DNA of 64,000 nucleotides from Pelobates cultripes (lineage: Eukaryota; Chordata; Amphibia; Anura; Pelobatidae), in contig OW240912.1 of the NCBI GenBank assembly GCA_933207985.1, positions 79,132,708 to 79,196,707 of the forward strand. Reading direction: 5' to 3'. The translations under genes and the position numbers were made by a program. Below, piece after piece: positions 10,309-21,627 of this stretch; positions within the stretch are counted from its first letter, which is position 1, and every line of letters starts with the position of its first letter. The notes beneath the pieces were generated by a model. That model was given only the letters and a program-made list of their open reading frames with translations, did no database searches and was not told where the DNA came from.

Positions 10309-10833
10309 TTAAAGGGACACTATAGTCACCAGAACAACTACAGCTTGATGTAGTTGTTCTGGTGAGTATAATCATTGCCTTCAGGCATTTACATTGCCCC
10401 TAGGGACACCTCCAAGTGGTCACTCCTCAGATGTCAACTGGAAGTGCTTCCAGGCTCAGTGCTGCACAGTAAGCAGCTCTGCCATTCAGCCTCTCCACGC
10501 TCTGCATGGGCACACTGAATTTTCCTCATATAGATGCATTGATTCGATGCATCTCTATGAGGAGGTGCTGATTGGCCAAAACAGTGTTGGCCCCGCCCCT
10601 TGCCAGTTTTAGCCAAGGGATAGCATTGGATTGGCTAAAAATGGGCAATTCTAATGATATCACCAAGGGGGCAGGGCCAGTGCCGGTAGACCCGCACGGC
10701 ACTGGAAATAAGGTGAGTTTTTCATGCTTTTAAGAGGGATAAGGGGGAGGGGGCAAGCCACTTTAATGGTGGGTTTTGCACTATAGGGTCAGGAATACAT
10801 GTTTGTGTTCCTGACCCTATAATGTTCCTTTAA
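10309..10833 (-). mobile_element. TTAA-A MITE, full-length, reverse orientation
   Basis: It starts TTAAAGGGACACTATAGTCA with the CAGAACAACTACA..TGTAGTTGTTCTG fold and ends CTATAATGTTCCTTTAA, with TTAA at both ends. Internal order (CCTAGGGACACCTCC, AGTGCTGCACAG, CATCTCTATGAGG, GGTCAGGAATACATG) is the reverse of 37310-37910. A donor-like AAG|GTGAGT sits at 10711-10717. The right TTAA is shared with the next element. Confidence 0.85.
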
Positions 10834-10909
10834 CCCCTTCAGGACCAAACCTCTGGAATAAAAGGGAATCATGACATGTCACACATGTCATGTGTCCTTA
10901 AGGGGTTAA
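10830..10909. mobile_element. 80-bp palindromic MITE with TTAACCCC termini
   Basis: TTAACCCCTTCAGGACC ... GTCCTTAAGGGGTTAA, with the core GACATGTCACACATGTCATG. It has the same length and interior (CTGGAATAAAAGGGAATCAT) as 3009-3088. Its left TTAA is the right TTAA of the TTAA-A element. Confidence 0.8.
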
Positions 10910-11174
10910 TGAGGGTCCCTAGCTTTCTATAGCTTCACCCTTATTGGAGGTATGGCTCAGACAGAGAGATGGGCTTTTGGGGACTCCTGTTTAGCATTAC
11001 AACATAGAAAATGGTCTTATGCTGAATGTAATGATAGCACCAGGAGACTCAGACACTATAACCACTTCAATTTGATAATGCAATTATGGTGCCCATCGTG
11101 TCCCTTTAATGTGACCTAGCAAGAATCTTGATGTTGTCACCATTTGCCAACAAACCTTTTCTGATCAGGGATAC
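10910..11174. other. Non-coding with a MITE end fragment
   Basis: At about 11035-11110, 'CAGACACTATAACCACTTCA' followed by CGTGTCCCTTTAA looks like the right end of a TTAA element whose left part is lost. Confidence 0.4.
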
Positions 11175-11182
11175 CCATAGAC

Positions 11183-11318
11183 CAGGCATAGGCAACCTTC
11201 GGCACCACAGATGTTTTCGACTACACCTCCCATGATGCTTATCCAGCATTATGGGTGTAAGAGCATTATGTGGGATGTAGTCAATAACATCTGGAGTGCC
11301 GAAGGTTGCCTACCCCTG
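11183..11318. mobile_element. 136-bp palindromic hAT MITE with perfect 8-bp TSD
   Basis: Termini CAGGCATAGGCAACCTTCGG and, on the other strand, CAGGGGTAGGCAACCTTCGG. The interior is a near-palindrome around 'TCCAGCATTATGGG'. The 8-bp CCATAGAC flanks both sides (11175-11182 and 11319-11326). This is a widespread vertebrate hAT-type MITE; a diverged relative lies at 52108-52241. Confidence 0.9.
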
Positions 11319-11326
11319 CCATAGAC

Positions 11327-13984
11327 AGAATTATGTGAAAGCGTGAAAAGGCCATAGAAAACCAATCCCCTAGCAGGACACCAGAGGAAGAATTCTTATT
11401 TGTATGCATCTTCAAGACTGAAGTATTTTAATGGATTTTTTTTATTTTTTATAAAACTGATAATCCTGTCAGCCACTTCACCTCGCCAGAAACGGATCTT
11501 TGCTGAGATTAAAAAGGCTCCCTGTGTATAATCTTTACATACAACCATTAGTTCCTGCAATGCTTGGAAGTGAAACGAGTTACCCTTAGTTCTAGATTGT
11601 ACTTTAGTTATATGTTCCCCTCCTTGCCTAAAACTTTTATCCTGTAAATCTCTCTTCAGTAGTTGATCCTCTATAAAAATAAAATAATGAGATCCTAAAA
11701 ATGTTTGTACAGCAAACAGGACATTCTTGCGTCATACATTTGTTATGGTGTCTACGCACATACTTACCAGATGTTAAACTCCTGAACACCAAATTTTGCT
11801 TTAACAAGAGCACAATAATTTCACTTATTTTCAGAAAATGCAATCCTGCTGTTCAGGGCAGAGTCTCATGCTCTTAGGATAAAACACATTTTTTAATGGT
11901 ATTTCATTGATTTCAACTCTGGTTGGGACATTTCCAAAAGCAATAAAGCTCTTTCCTTATCAGAGGCTTTTATCTGGCTGATAAGAACCGAAGGGAGGAC
12001 TAAAACAGGCCACAAAGTATTGCTTCACGGCTAATGTGTTTCTTATTATGGGTAAGGTTATATGGCAAGCTAAGAAATACATATTCTTTTTGGTGTGAGA
12101 TTGACACACAAACCTATTGAGAATATATGTCTAAGGAATAACACATACATTAGCTCAAGGTATTATGTTATATTGTGGAAACAAGGATTTGTTCCGTGGA
12201 ATTATGTAAGCTACATGGAAACATAATCTCGTACAGTTTGGGATCGTGGCGTTATTTTAAAATGAGGTATATTTCATGTGCTTTTAAGTGGTGGTTTATT
12301 GTAGAACCGCTTCATACAACACTCACTTTTAATTGAAATTTACCAATGCAAGTGACATTTTTTTTTTTTTTTTTTTGAAATAAGCAAAGGATCTGTTAAA
12401 GGTGAATGGAAAGAATGCTGTATATGCAAAAAAAAACTGTAATAAAATCTGTATGTAGTTTAAATATTGGCAATTCAAAAAGCTATGATGCATTATTTCA
12501 GCAGCTGAATCTCCAGAGGCAAACGGTGGAACGGTGTAAGGGTACATATGAAGATAAATTAACAGTACATTATAGTAATAGGTGATTTCTTCATTTAAAG
12601 AATATTTTTTCGACATGGGTCGAGTCAGAAACTGAACAATGTCTCACGTAAAATTTGCCCCATTGTTTTGCTCCAATTTCAGAATGGAGAGAGTTTGCAT
12701 ATTAGATTTTCTCCATACCTTCTTTATCATACATTAATACAGGGAACATAGCTGGTAACTTGTTTTACTCATGATCAGTAAAGGTTTCAGCCCTTAGGGC
12801 AGGGTTAATGTTTGAGGAGTCTCACGGTACATCCATTTAGACAATGCCTAGGCATGCTTGCATCGTCTACAAACTAGCAGTACGACCTGACCTGCTCTAA
12901 ATGTTGGTCTGGTATTCAGATCTGTAGTGAGCATTAAATTAAAGTTTAATGGAAAACTCCCTTTTTTACCTTATCCAAATAAAACAAGATATAGTTCATT
13001 GCTTCCATAGAACAATTATGGCTAAACTCCATAACTCTATTTCTGCATTTCTAAAAATTTGAAGCCTTTGGCTGAAGAACATGACCCCAGTCCAGACTCA
13101 CACACCTCATGATTATACTTCTTCCTCATCCAGCTCGCCCATTTCTTCTCTTTATCCTTTTCAGCTTTTTCTTTCCTTTCCTTTTTTCATTTCCCTCTCT
13201 TTCCTTTATCCATCTACCACCCCAGCCTTTAGCTTTTCCATGTTCTCTACCAGTTTTTTTTCTTTACTTTTGTTTTTTCTCCCGTGCATAAAACAAATTT
13301 AAATCAATCAAGTCAACCCACTTAACTCCTTTGATGCAATCTCATTATAATAACTTTTTTCTTAATGTCGTTGACTCTGTTTTCAGATTTTTTTTTCTGT
13401 ACCTTAAAACTCAATCAAATGGGTTGTGATTTATTTCTATAAAATCGGTTATTTGGACAGAAAATAAAATGAAAACCAAAGTTGAAACAGAGTAAGTAAA
13501 ACACACTGTGAAAACTATATAGGGATACAATAAACGGGATATGAGCTAAAAATATACCTCCAATCATTTTATGATTCCTCAGGCTGTGGACAAGGGATTT
13601 GGATAAATTATATATATTATTGACAAGATGATGCCAACTACTTCTGCCTCGACATTAAAAGTACTAGGACCAGAGGGTACCCAATTAATTTGTTTTCCAC
13701 TGCTATTCATGCTACTAAGAGGAGGAAGGGAAGCAAAGTCCATGGCTTTCCAAATTAGCAAAACAAAGTATTAATAATAATAATAAATATAATTCTATAT
13801 TAGGCTTACAATACCTACTTTCTTGTGTATTAATGGTAGGGGAAATTATGGGAGTGTCTTCAATTATGTTTACTGTGATTAACTCCTTAGGTGCTAACAT
13901 GCTGAGCACTAGAACCACTTCCTTATTCACTTGCTATTCATATCAACCTGTAAGTGTTTGTAATTGTCTAATTTTTTGTTAAAT
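11327..13984. other. AT-rich non-coding stretch
   Basis: I see no element ends or protein homology. A poly-T run lies at about 12358-12376 and a pyrimidine-rich tract at about 13110-13285; the open frames there (13081-13302) are compositional. Confidence 0.45.
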
Positions 13985-14086
13985 CTCCCCCTCTGATAAT
14001 ATTGTAAAGCACTACGGAATATGCTGATGGGATGTATAGGGCTAGGAATACAGATTTGTATTCCTAGCACTATTGTATCCCTTTAA
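13985..14086 (+). mobile_element. Composite scrap: LINE tail joined to TTAA-C right end
   Basis: 'TAATATTGTAAAGCACTACG' (LINE tail, cut after GAATATGCTG) is fused to 'GGGCTAGGAATACAGATTTG' ... GTATCCCTTTAA, the last ~55 bp of a TTAA-C element. Both partners are truncated. Confidence 0.55.
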
Positions 14087-14657
14087 TTAGCTAAATTATT
14101 CTTGTGTTCAAGAGATAAATCATTATACGCTGAGAAGCAAGAATAACAGGATTGAAATATAAATGTATGCCTCATTTTTTAATAGAAAGTTTTTTGTCTG
14201 ACACATTTCTGGGAAATCGTCCATGTATGCCCACATGCTTCAAAACGTAAACATTTAGTCTTCTTCAGCAATCGAAACCTGCATTAAACAGGGCTTATGC
14301 AGCTCACAGAATGAAGAATTTCAATGAACCACAAGCAGAATTTGATGGCAAAATAATGTATTTTCTGTTCATTAAACATATGTTGCACTAAATCAAGGTT
14401 AGTTCTGTAAGTGTTTTTTAAGTGCTCTCAAGATCACCATGATTAAAATGTTTATATTGTAAACTTAATGATCAGAAGTAATTTAATGCTTGTGTGTTAT
14501 AAATCAAAAAATAGTCCTTTTTTTTGGTAGCTCTTTTTTTAACATAATGTATGGGAATTTGTTCACACAGAAAAACACCAGTGGCTGCAAAATAAAAAAA
14601 ATGAAAGTTCAACAGTAAAAACAAACAAACAAAAAAGAGGAATGCCTGGTGCTATTT
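14087..14657. other. AT-rich non-coding stretch
   Basis: No recognised element apart from an AAAC-rich patch at about 14618-14636. Confidence 0.4.
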
Positions 14658-15899
14658 TTAACCCCTTAAGGACGGAGCCAAATGTACACGTTGTGAACAA
14701 AACAAAATGTAAACAAAACCTGGCATTTGCGCTACATGTCTGTCCAACCGTAATACACCTCTTTCATAGTAAATGCACCCACCCCTATTATATATCATTT
14801 TATTCAGGGGAAACAGGGCTTTCATTTAATATCAAATATTTAGCTATGAAACATAATTTAATATGAAAAAAAATGGGAGAAAATACGATTTTATTGGATT
14901 TTTTTAGTTCTACATGACAATTAAACGGTCAGTGTCATAATACTGTTTGCTTTTACTGCAATAAAATACACATATTTGTATTCAGCAAAGTCTCACGTGT
15001 AAAACAGTACCCCCTATGTACAGGTTTTATGGCGTTTTGGGAAGCTACAGGGTCAAATATAGCACGTTACATTTGAAATTGAAATTCGCCAGATTGGTTA
15101 CGTTGCCTTTGAGACTGTATAGTAGCCCAGGAATGAAATTTACATCCATAATGGCATACCATTTGCAATAGTAGACAACCCAAGGTATTGCAAATGGGGT
15201 ATGTCCAGTCTTTTTTAGTAGCCATTTGGTCACAAACACTGGCCAAAGTTAGCGTTAGTATTTGTTTGTGTGAAAAATGCAAAAACGCCAATTTTGGCCA
15301 GTGTTTGTGACTAAGTGGCTACTAAAAAAGACTGGACATACCCTGTTTGCAATACCTTGGGTTGTCTACTACTGCAAATGGTATGCCATCATAGGGGTAA
15401 TTTTCATTCTTGGGCTACCATAGGGTCTCAAAGGCAACGTAACTAATCTGGCGAATTTTAATGTGAAAAAAATGAAACGCAAGCCTTATATTTGACGCTG
15501 TAACTTTTGAAAACACCATAAAACCTGTACATGAGGGGTACTGTTGTACTCGGGAGACTTCACTGAACACAAATATTTGTGTTTCAAAACAGTAAAAGTA
15601 TCATAGCAATAATATTGTCCGTTTAATGCTGTTTGTGCGTGAAAAATGCAAAAAACGTCACTTTTACTGGCGATATCATCGTTGTAATACATTTTACTGT
15701 TTTGAAACACTAATATTTGTGTTCAGCGAAGTTTCCCGAGTAGAACAGTACCCCCCATGTACAGGTTTTATGGTGTCTCGGAAAGTTATAGGGTTAAATA
15801 TAGTGCTAGCAAATTAAATTCCCTTTACTTTCGGCATGGGTTGTCATGCAGGTCCTGCTAATTGTAATTAATTAAGATACCTAATTATGTAAAAATATT

Positions 15900-16440
15900 A
15901 CATAAATATATATGTAGAATCAATATATGTATATATATACGTATGTGTATATATATGTATATATCTATATAATTTTTAAAAAATATTTTTATTTATATAT
16001 AGGTATATATATAGTGATATATACGTATATATTTATGTGTATAAATATATATATTATTTCGTTCTATGTGTATTTTGATATATATATATATATATTAATT
16101 TCACAATACAGTTAGAACGAAATAACACACATCTATATATTTTTTAATTATTTATTTTTAATTATTTTTGTAATTTTATTTTTTAACGTATTTACATTTT
16201 AATTTTTTTTATAATATATATAAATATATATATAACAATAATTATATATATATTTAATCAGTATCAGTGTACGTGTAATTTGATATTAATATATATATAT
16301 AATTATATATATATTAATAGTAAAATACACCTAGACGGTGTACATGTGTGTATGTATATGTGTATATATATACTTTGATCATATATATATAATATATATA
16401 TATGATCTAAGTATATATTATTTATTTTTTTACACTATTT
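15900..16440. repeat. TA-rich low-complexity array
   Basis: About 540 bp dominated by TATATA runs interspersed with TTTATT and GTATGTGTA, lying inside the foldback element. Confidence 0.8.
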
Positions 16441-16681
16441 ATTTATTTCATTTTTATTTTCAGCCAGCAGGGGGACCACCTGTCATTACAGGCAGCCCCC
16501 CTGCTGGCAATACAGAAGCCAGCTATCCCCGGCCATGTGATTGTGGGGTCCTCGCTAGGACCCCACTCTCACACGGCCGGGGGGCTTCCTGGAGGACGGT
16601 CGTGCCGCGGGGGGCTCCCTGGGAGTCCCCCCCACCGCGATCGCCGGCGTGGGACCGCCGGCGACCGGGTAAGTACAGAAA

Positions 16682-16757
16682 GACCGGAGGGCGTACTATT
16701 ACGCCCGGCGGCGTTTAGAGCCGCCTATTAGAGGACGTAATAGTACGCCCTCCGGTC
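16682..16757. repeat. Terminal GC-rich hairpin
   Basis: Bases 16682-16703 (GACCGGAGGGCGTACTATTA + CG) pair perfectly with 16736-16757 over 22 bp. The 32-nt loop can itself fold (GGCGGC/GCCGCC). Confidence 0.85.
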
Positions 16758-16941
16758 TTAAGGGGTTAAGGTATCACCACTAACCACTGAGTATAACAGA
16801 CAAAGCGGTAGATTTATCAAGGAAATATAGGTGATATTTTAAGTGCAAAGTGCTAAATGTTCAGCAACATTCTACTGGTTTCCATAGTGATTGCTCCTTA
16901 TTTAGCACTTTGCCCTATTATCAGAGAAAACACAAAAAGTT

Positions 16942-17355
16942 ACACACCGGTCAAGCCATAAGACTTGCTTTTCCCACAGGAAACACAAATTTGCAGTGAT
17001 GTTACTACCGCAAAGGATTCTGGGTAGGCATATGCAAATTGCTTTAACAAAGAATCAAATTTTTGCCTCATTCCATTTTAAATATGGATTTCTTTGATAA
17101 TTTGAATTAACAATGAAACAACTGTCCATGAGTGGTTTACTGGCCTTGCATCTTTTCCTAAGTTGTGTTTCAAAGCTGTTGTATACAGCAACCACAGACT
17201 CAAAGGAATCAATGTTTAAAATGGAATGAGGCAAAAATGTGATTCTTTGTTAAACTGATTTGCATATGCCCACCCAGAATCCTTTGTGGTAGTAAAATCA
17301 CTGCAGAGTTATGATTTATGTGGGAAAAGCAAGTCTTATGGCTTGACTGGTGTGC
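16942..17355. mobile_element. Inverted-repeat element, ~140-bp imperfect arms
   Basis: The left arm (16942-17082: GTCAAGCCATAAGACTTGCT, GGATTCTGGGTAGGCATATG, TTTGCCTCATTCCATTTTAA) is mirrored by the right arm (17213-17355: GGAATGAGGCAAAAA, GCATATGCCCACCCAGAATC, AAGCAAGTCTTATGGCTTGA). Substitutions and small gaps separate the arms, so it is an old copy. The spacer is about 130 bp. The superfamily is not determined. Confidence 0.75.
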
Positions 17356-17952
17356 AGATTTTTGTTTAACATTGTATTAACTATCAATTGCTAAACCTAG
17401 ACAAGAAGTCTACTCCATCTCTAAGGCTCGGATTGATGTGTCGATACTATAGACTGTTATTTGTTTGCAAGGGGTTAACAAGTAAAGTTACTTTTAAATG
17501 TTCAGAAAATGTAGAGACTTCATTATAATGCCAGATAACAGTCTTAAATACCTGTATAAGCTGTTCTAGTCTGCCATTTTTAGACTTGTGTATTTAGCTC
17601 AATGGTCTAACTCACATCCCTAGGATTTCTGAAATATCATTTAATGATGAACTTGAAATAAAATGCAAATATTTCACTTGGTCTAATTAAAATGCATACA
17701 TGAATTCCCAGCATTTGCAGATAAAGTTCCCTGTGTACGTTAAATCCCTATAGGTATTAGTGATTCCCCACTAAAATCATTATATAATAATTAACCTTTT
17801 CCATGAGGTTTGACTGTCCAGTTATGTTATAAGGTAACAACAGTTTCTTAATTAAGATTTATGTTCTATGCAAAAAGTCTCTTTCCTAAGATATGGGTGA
17901 CCTAATGCATATGCAGTGTATAACACTATGAGTGATTCATTTGGAACTTGAG
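17356..17952. other. Non-coding, no feature seen
   Basis: Balanced AT-rich sequence without repeat ends or coding frames. Confidence 0.4.
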
Positions 17953-18480
17953 TTAAAGGGACACTAAAGGCACCCAGACCACTTTAGCTCATTGAAGTGG
18001 TCCAGGTACAGTGTCCCTTTTGCACCTAGGGCTGCAATGTTAAACATTGCAGTTCCAGAGAAAATGCAGTGTTTACGTTGCAGCACTAAGTCAGCCTCTA
18101 GTGGCTGTCTACCAGACAGCCACTTGAGTGCTTCCTGGATTGAAACAGACCTTTGGTCCTGTATCTGATGCTGGGCATCCTCACACTCTGCATGAGGACA
18201 CCTAGTGTCAGATTTTTCCTCAATGCTTTGCTACGGGGAGTTCTAATGCGTGCGCAGAATATTTAGCGCATGCGCATTAGCGCCCACTCATCGCGGGAGG
18301 TCAGACGGGATGGAGCTTTGGCCCAGCACCGAGGGACATCGGCACTGGGATAAGGTAAGTAAATAAAGGGGTTTTAACCCTTTATTTACCCAGCGGTGGG
18401 CGTGAGGGAGGGGTGAGGCAGGGGGAGCGATAGTGCCATGAATACAGCTTTGTATTCCTGGCACTCTAATATCCCTTTAA
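17953..18480 (+). mobile_element. TTAA-C MITE, full length (528 bp)
   Basis: It starts TTAAAGGGACACTAAAGGCA, with the fold CCAGACCACTT..AAGTGGTC, and ends GGCACTCTAATATCCCTTTAA; TTAA is present at both ends. The interior includes TGCGCATTAGCGCC, a CAGCACC..GG block, AAG|GTAAGT at 18352-18360 and AACCCTTTATTTACC. It is colinear with 7666-8178. Non-coding. Confidence 0.85.
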
Positions 18481-19444
18481 ACTGCAACATGGCAAACTTA
18501 AATTATAAAATCTTTGGGTCAGCGCTCATTATAGATCTTACATGGTGTATATTAGCATACTGTTGCTATTGCAAAGCCTTGCAGCATAAAGTTCAATCGG
18601 AACCAAAGATTTAGTATTTCTCAGAAACGGAACCTTAGCGAGTGTAAAGGAATTATGAAGATAGGTATCTGTACTCTTTGAAGTCTTTAAAATCGTATCA
18701 TCTGTTTGTAATAGTGCAACACAATAAGGGGATACAAGTAAAAACACATGTATTTACATAGTATGCGCTTTTGGCTCAAGTAAAATGTGTTGAATATGTT
18801 TGTTTTTTTTAATAGAATTTCAGATAGTTTGCAATAGATAATAGTAGTTTTAGGTTTCATGGAAAATTATTTTCAAACCACTGTAATATTACAACTAGAC
18901 AAAGGAACTCCGCTCTTCTGCCAAAATAAATTAATAAACTGTTGAGAATTCACATAAAGCATTTCAAACGTTAAATTATGCAATACTTTGGGCTTGACCA
19001 TATTGTATTTCAATCGTGTATATTCTACAGATGAAAATTTTTTTACTTTACTTTGGCTTGGCTTTGGCTAACTTCCAAAAGGGAATGGATTAAGAGCTAA
19101 ATTCTTGTTTTGCTTATTTGTAATCCAGATTTTTATATTTCTGATTATTTAAACAATATTTTCTGGGCTTGGTCTGACTTACAGTATTGTTTTTGTGGGT
19201 GTGCCAGCTCACCAGTATTAAAATGAATATTGGCATCCTGAACAAGGTATTCAATGCTGGGAAGGTAATGGTTCTTCCCTCTGTAATTTGCAAAATCTCC
19301 ATGCAATTGCCAGTGAAATGACTGGTGATTGCAAACAACAGAAAGATGACTTCCATAATGAGATTGCAGTAAATGATGTAGCTTGGTTTGTAAAAAAAAA
19401 GGCAGCAAAAAGGCAGCATTTGCCAGCCAGCTGCCTATTTAATA
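18481..19444. other. Non-coding, includes a candidate conserved segment
   Basis: 19150-19400 is balanced, non-repetitive sequence that stands out from its AT-rich surroundings; see findings. The frames at 19114-19419 lack recognisable homology. Confidence 0.35.
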
Positions 19445-19452
19445 GTTAAGAT

Positions 19453-19778
19453 CAAGCATGTCAAACTCAAAGGCTAGCATGGGCCACATAAACAAGGTTT
19501 AAGTTTATGTGGGCCTCAAAAAACCCCAAAACTTACATTTTCATAGAAACGTAGGTTTGGTTTGAAAAGTACAGTATAAAAAAACCAGCATCCTCCTCTA
19601 CTAAACCCCAGTCCTCTCCTCCCCGGTGGGGTAATTTTGGCAGAGTAGGCACTTGCAATGTGAGGAGAGCAGGCACCTACTCTGCCTTAGTAAGCATGGC
19701 AAACTCGCGGCTCGCTGGGCCGAAAAAGTTTGATTTTGGGCCTCATGCGGCCCGTGGCCCGAGAGTTTGACATGCTTG
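19453..19778. mobile_element. hAT MITE with near-perfect 8-bp TSD
   Basis: Termini CAAGCATGTCAAACTC and, inverted, CAAGCATGTCAAACTCTCGG. The flanks are GTTAAGAT (19445-19452) and GTTAAGAG (19779-19786), 7 of 8 identical. The interior has the 'CGGCTCGCTGGGCC' / 'GCGGCCCGTGGCCC' phrase typical of this dispersed hAT MITE. No ORF. Confidence 0.85.
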
Positions 19779-19904
19779 GTTAAGAGTAAATAGATAAAAA
19801 AAAAAACCCTTGGGAGGTCAATGACACTGCAAATCCTTGCCTCAACTCCCCTTTATTATAGGTTTTAAGAGTCATCTTGCTAAGCATAAATATTCTGTAA
19901 ATGC

Positions 19905-20060
19905 TAGATTGGAAGCTCATGGGTGGGGTTCCTCTTTTCCATTTGTACCAGTTTGCAAATTGGATGTCTGTATTTCCTTAATTGTACAATTCTCCAGCAC
20001 ATGTTGACACTATTTAAATGCTAAAAAATAATAAGAATAGTATGAATAATATGAATAATA
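19905..20060 (+). mobile_element. L2-like LINE 3' UTR tail
   Basis: 'GATTGGAAGCTCATGGGTGG', 'TTTGTACCAGTTTGC', 'TGGATGTCTGTATTTCC', 'CAGCACATGTTGACACTATT' and an A/T-rich tail (AATAATAAGAATAG). This is the order of an L2-like LINE 3' UTR (cf. 40845-41000). Confidence 0.6.
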
Positions 20061-20067
20061 TAGGAAG

Positions 20068-20601
20068 TTAAAAAGGCACTGTAACCCCCTTCCTCTTCCC
20101 CCCCCCAACCCCGAAAAATTTATATTTAATAAAGATAGAGTATTTATGAAATGCACATACTGACAGTGTTGGAATTTCACTGAAATTCCAACTCAGTCAA
20201 AAGAGAAACCGAAACAAAGACACTACTGTGTCTCTGTATGTTTCCTACGCCTGATACTTCTAGACATTGGGTGGAGCAATCACTGTCTACAAGTGTCAAC
20301 CCTCCCCCAGCTGTCACCAGTGACATCTGCAGTGAATTGGCTTTAGCTATGGAGGATCCTGCTACCCACTGGATCCTCCATATACCTCATGCGCGTGAGT
20401 TCAGCAGTAACATTGGCTCCTGATGCTTCAGCAGAAGAGGACCCACAGGGAGAAGATGGCTGCACCCACAAGGCACAGGTTCAGGTAAGTAGAACTCACC
20501 TTTGCTTACCAACCACATCAGTGGTCGATGTCACTGGGCAGTGTGACACATTAGTGTTAGAAAGACATCATTTTATTTGTAACACTAAAGTGTTCCTTTA
20601 A
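20068..20601 (+). mobile_element. TTAA-B MITE, full length (534 bp)
   Basis: TTAAAAAGGCACTGTAACCC at the left and AACACTAAAGTGTTCCTTTAA at the right, with TTAA at both ends. Internal marks: an inverted pair GTTGGAATTTC/GAAATTCCAAC, a GGATCC..GGATCC palindromic block at 20353-20379, GATGGCTGCACCCAC and a CAG|GTAAGT site at 20482-20490. Fragments of this family occur at 451-640 and 48400-48790. The frames at 20238-20423 and 20389-20601 lie wholly inside it. Confidence 0.75.
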
Positions 20602-21627
20602 TTATCACATTGTTTTTCATATTATTTTATTTTATTAAATTTTGTTCCCTATTTTGTGCTCTAGTCTTATCTAGTCTTCCCATCATAATTTTTGACCTGA
20701 AAGCCCACAAGTCTTTCTTATGAATTCCATCTTGGCTCTTAAATACGAGTAGGTTAGGATTTAATAAAAACAAAACAAACAGTAAATATGGGCTTTCATG
20801 CTTTCAAAAACTCTAGAAGATGATAAAGGGAATATTTATTCTGCTTTCAGGGTTTAGAGTTTGTTTATCTCTAGACTCCTTAATATTCTTAGATAGAAAT
20901 GTCACGTATTGCGGAAATGTCAAGGGATGAAATTGCAAAGAGAAATGATAGGGTTTGCTTAGAACAAACAGAAGACCTTTCTAAAAAAAAAACAGCCCTG
21001 CACAAATCTATTGCCTTTGGGTAAAGATTATAAAGTACAATTTTCTTCCTGACTGTAACCCACTGCATACCACAGCAGTACATAGTTACTAACAATGTAA
21101 TATATCTCACCTGTTTGGAAGTCCTTACATATGAAACACCTGAGGTGGTATGCCAACTTAACTAATTGTGACACCAAAATGTGACACAGATTATTAAACT
21201 AAACAACTCCACAATCGAGAATACACTGAACATACACTTAAGTAAGGTATGTTTTGTTATTAATACATTTATTTTTTTCACATGGGAGAGCAGAATCGTG
21301 ATTTGTTAGTGTTTATGTTTAGATGTCGTTTTTGGTTGATAGCAACTTTGCATGAGCTATTCAGCTGCATAGTTCAAAGCCATTATTTCAGAAGAATACA
21401 ATTGACCCCTTGTCACCATGATGTAATTTAGGTAAACACAACAAAAGGCATCCTTCGGCAACAAATATATGTTTGGTAAATTAAAACAGAAATTATAAAT
21501 AACTTGATGTGTGGTCTATAGACAAGTTACTAAACACCTTATGCCTCACCGGCTACATCTAAATAAAATAGAGGTTTAATCACAACTAATGGGTACAGAT
21601 GTTATTTATATTTATATATATACATAC
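20602..21627. other. AT-rich non-coding stretch
   Basis: No protein homology or element ends seen. Confidence 0.4.

Larger units (their letters stand above)
14658..16769. mobile_element. 2.1-kb TTAACCCC-bounded foldback element
   Basis: The left terminus is TTAACCCCTTAAGGACGGAG. The right terminus read on the minus strand is TTAACCCCTTAAGACCGGAG. Both ends lie on TTAA. The interior holds one sequence three times in alternating orientation: 14930-15260 (+), 15270-15600 (-) and 15680-15800 (+, partial), each loop carrying GTGAAAAATGCAAAAA. Recognisable shared phrases are 'CATGTACAGGTTTTATGG' and 'ACTGGACATACC'. It is followed by a TA-rich array, a GC-rich block (16460-16740) with a GGGTAAGTA donor-like site at 16667, and a terminal hairpin. 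No transposase is present; the frames at 16338-16718 and nearby are compositional. Confidence 0.75.

Noticed and set aside
13081..13302. Two overlapping Ser/Phe/Pro-rich frames
   Set aside because: They follow a pyrimidine-rich tract; composition alone explains them.
16338..16718. 126-codon plus frame
   Set aside because: Begins in the TA array and ends in the GC-rich terminal block of the foldback element; no homology.
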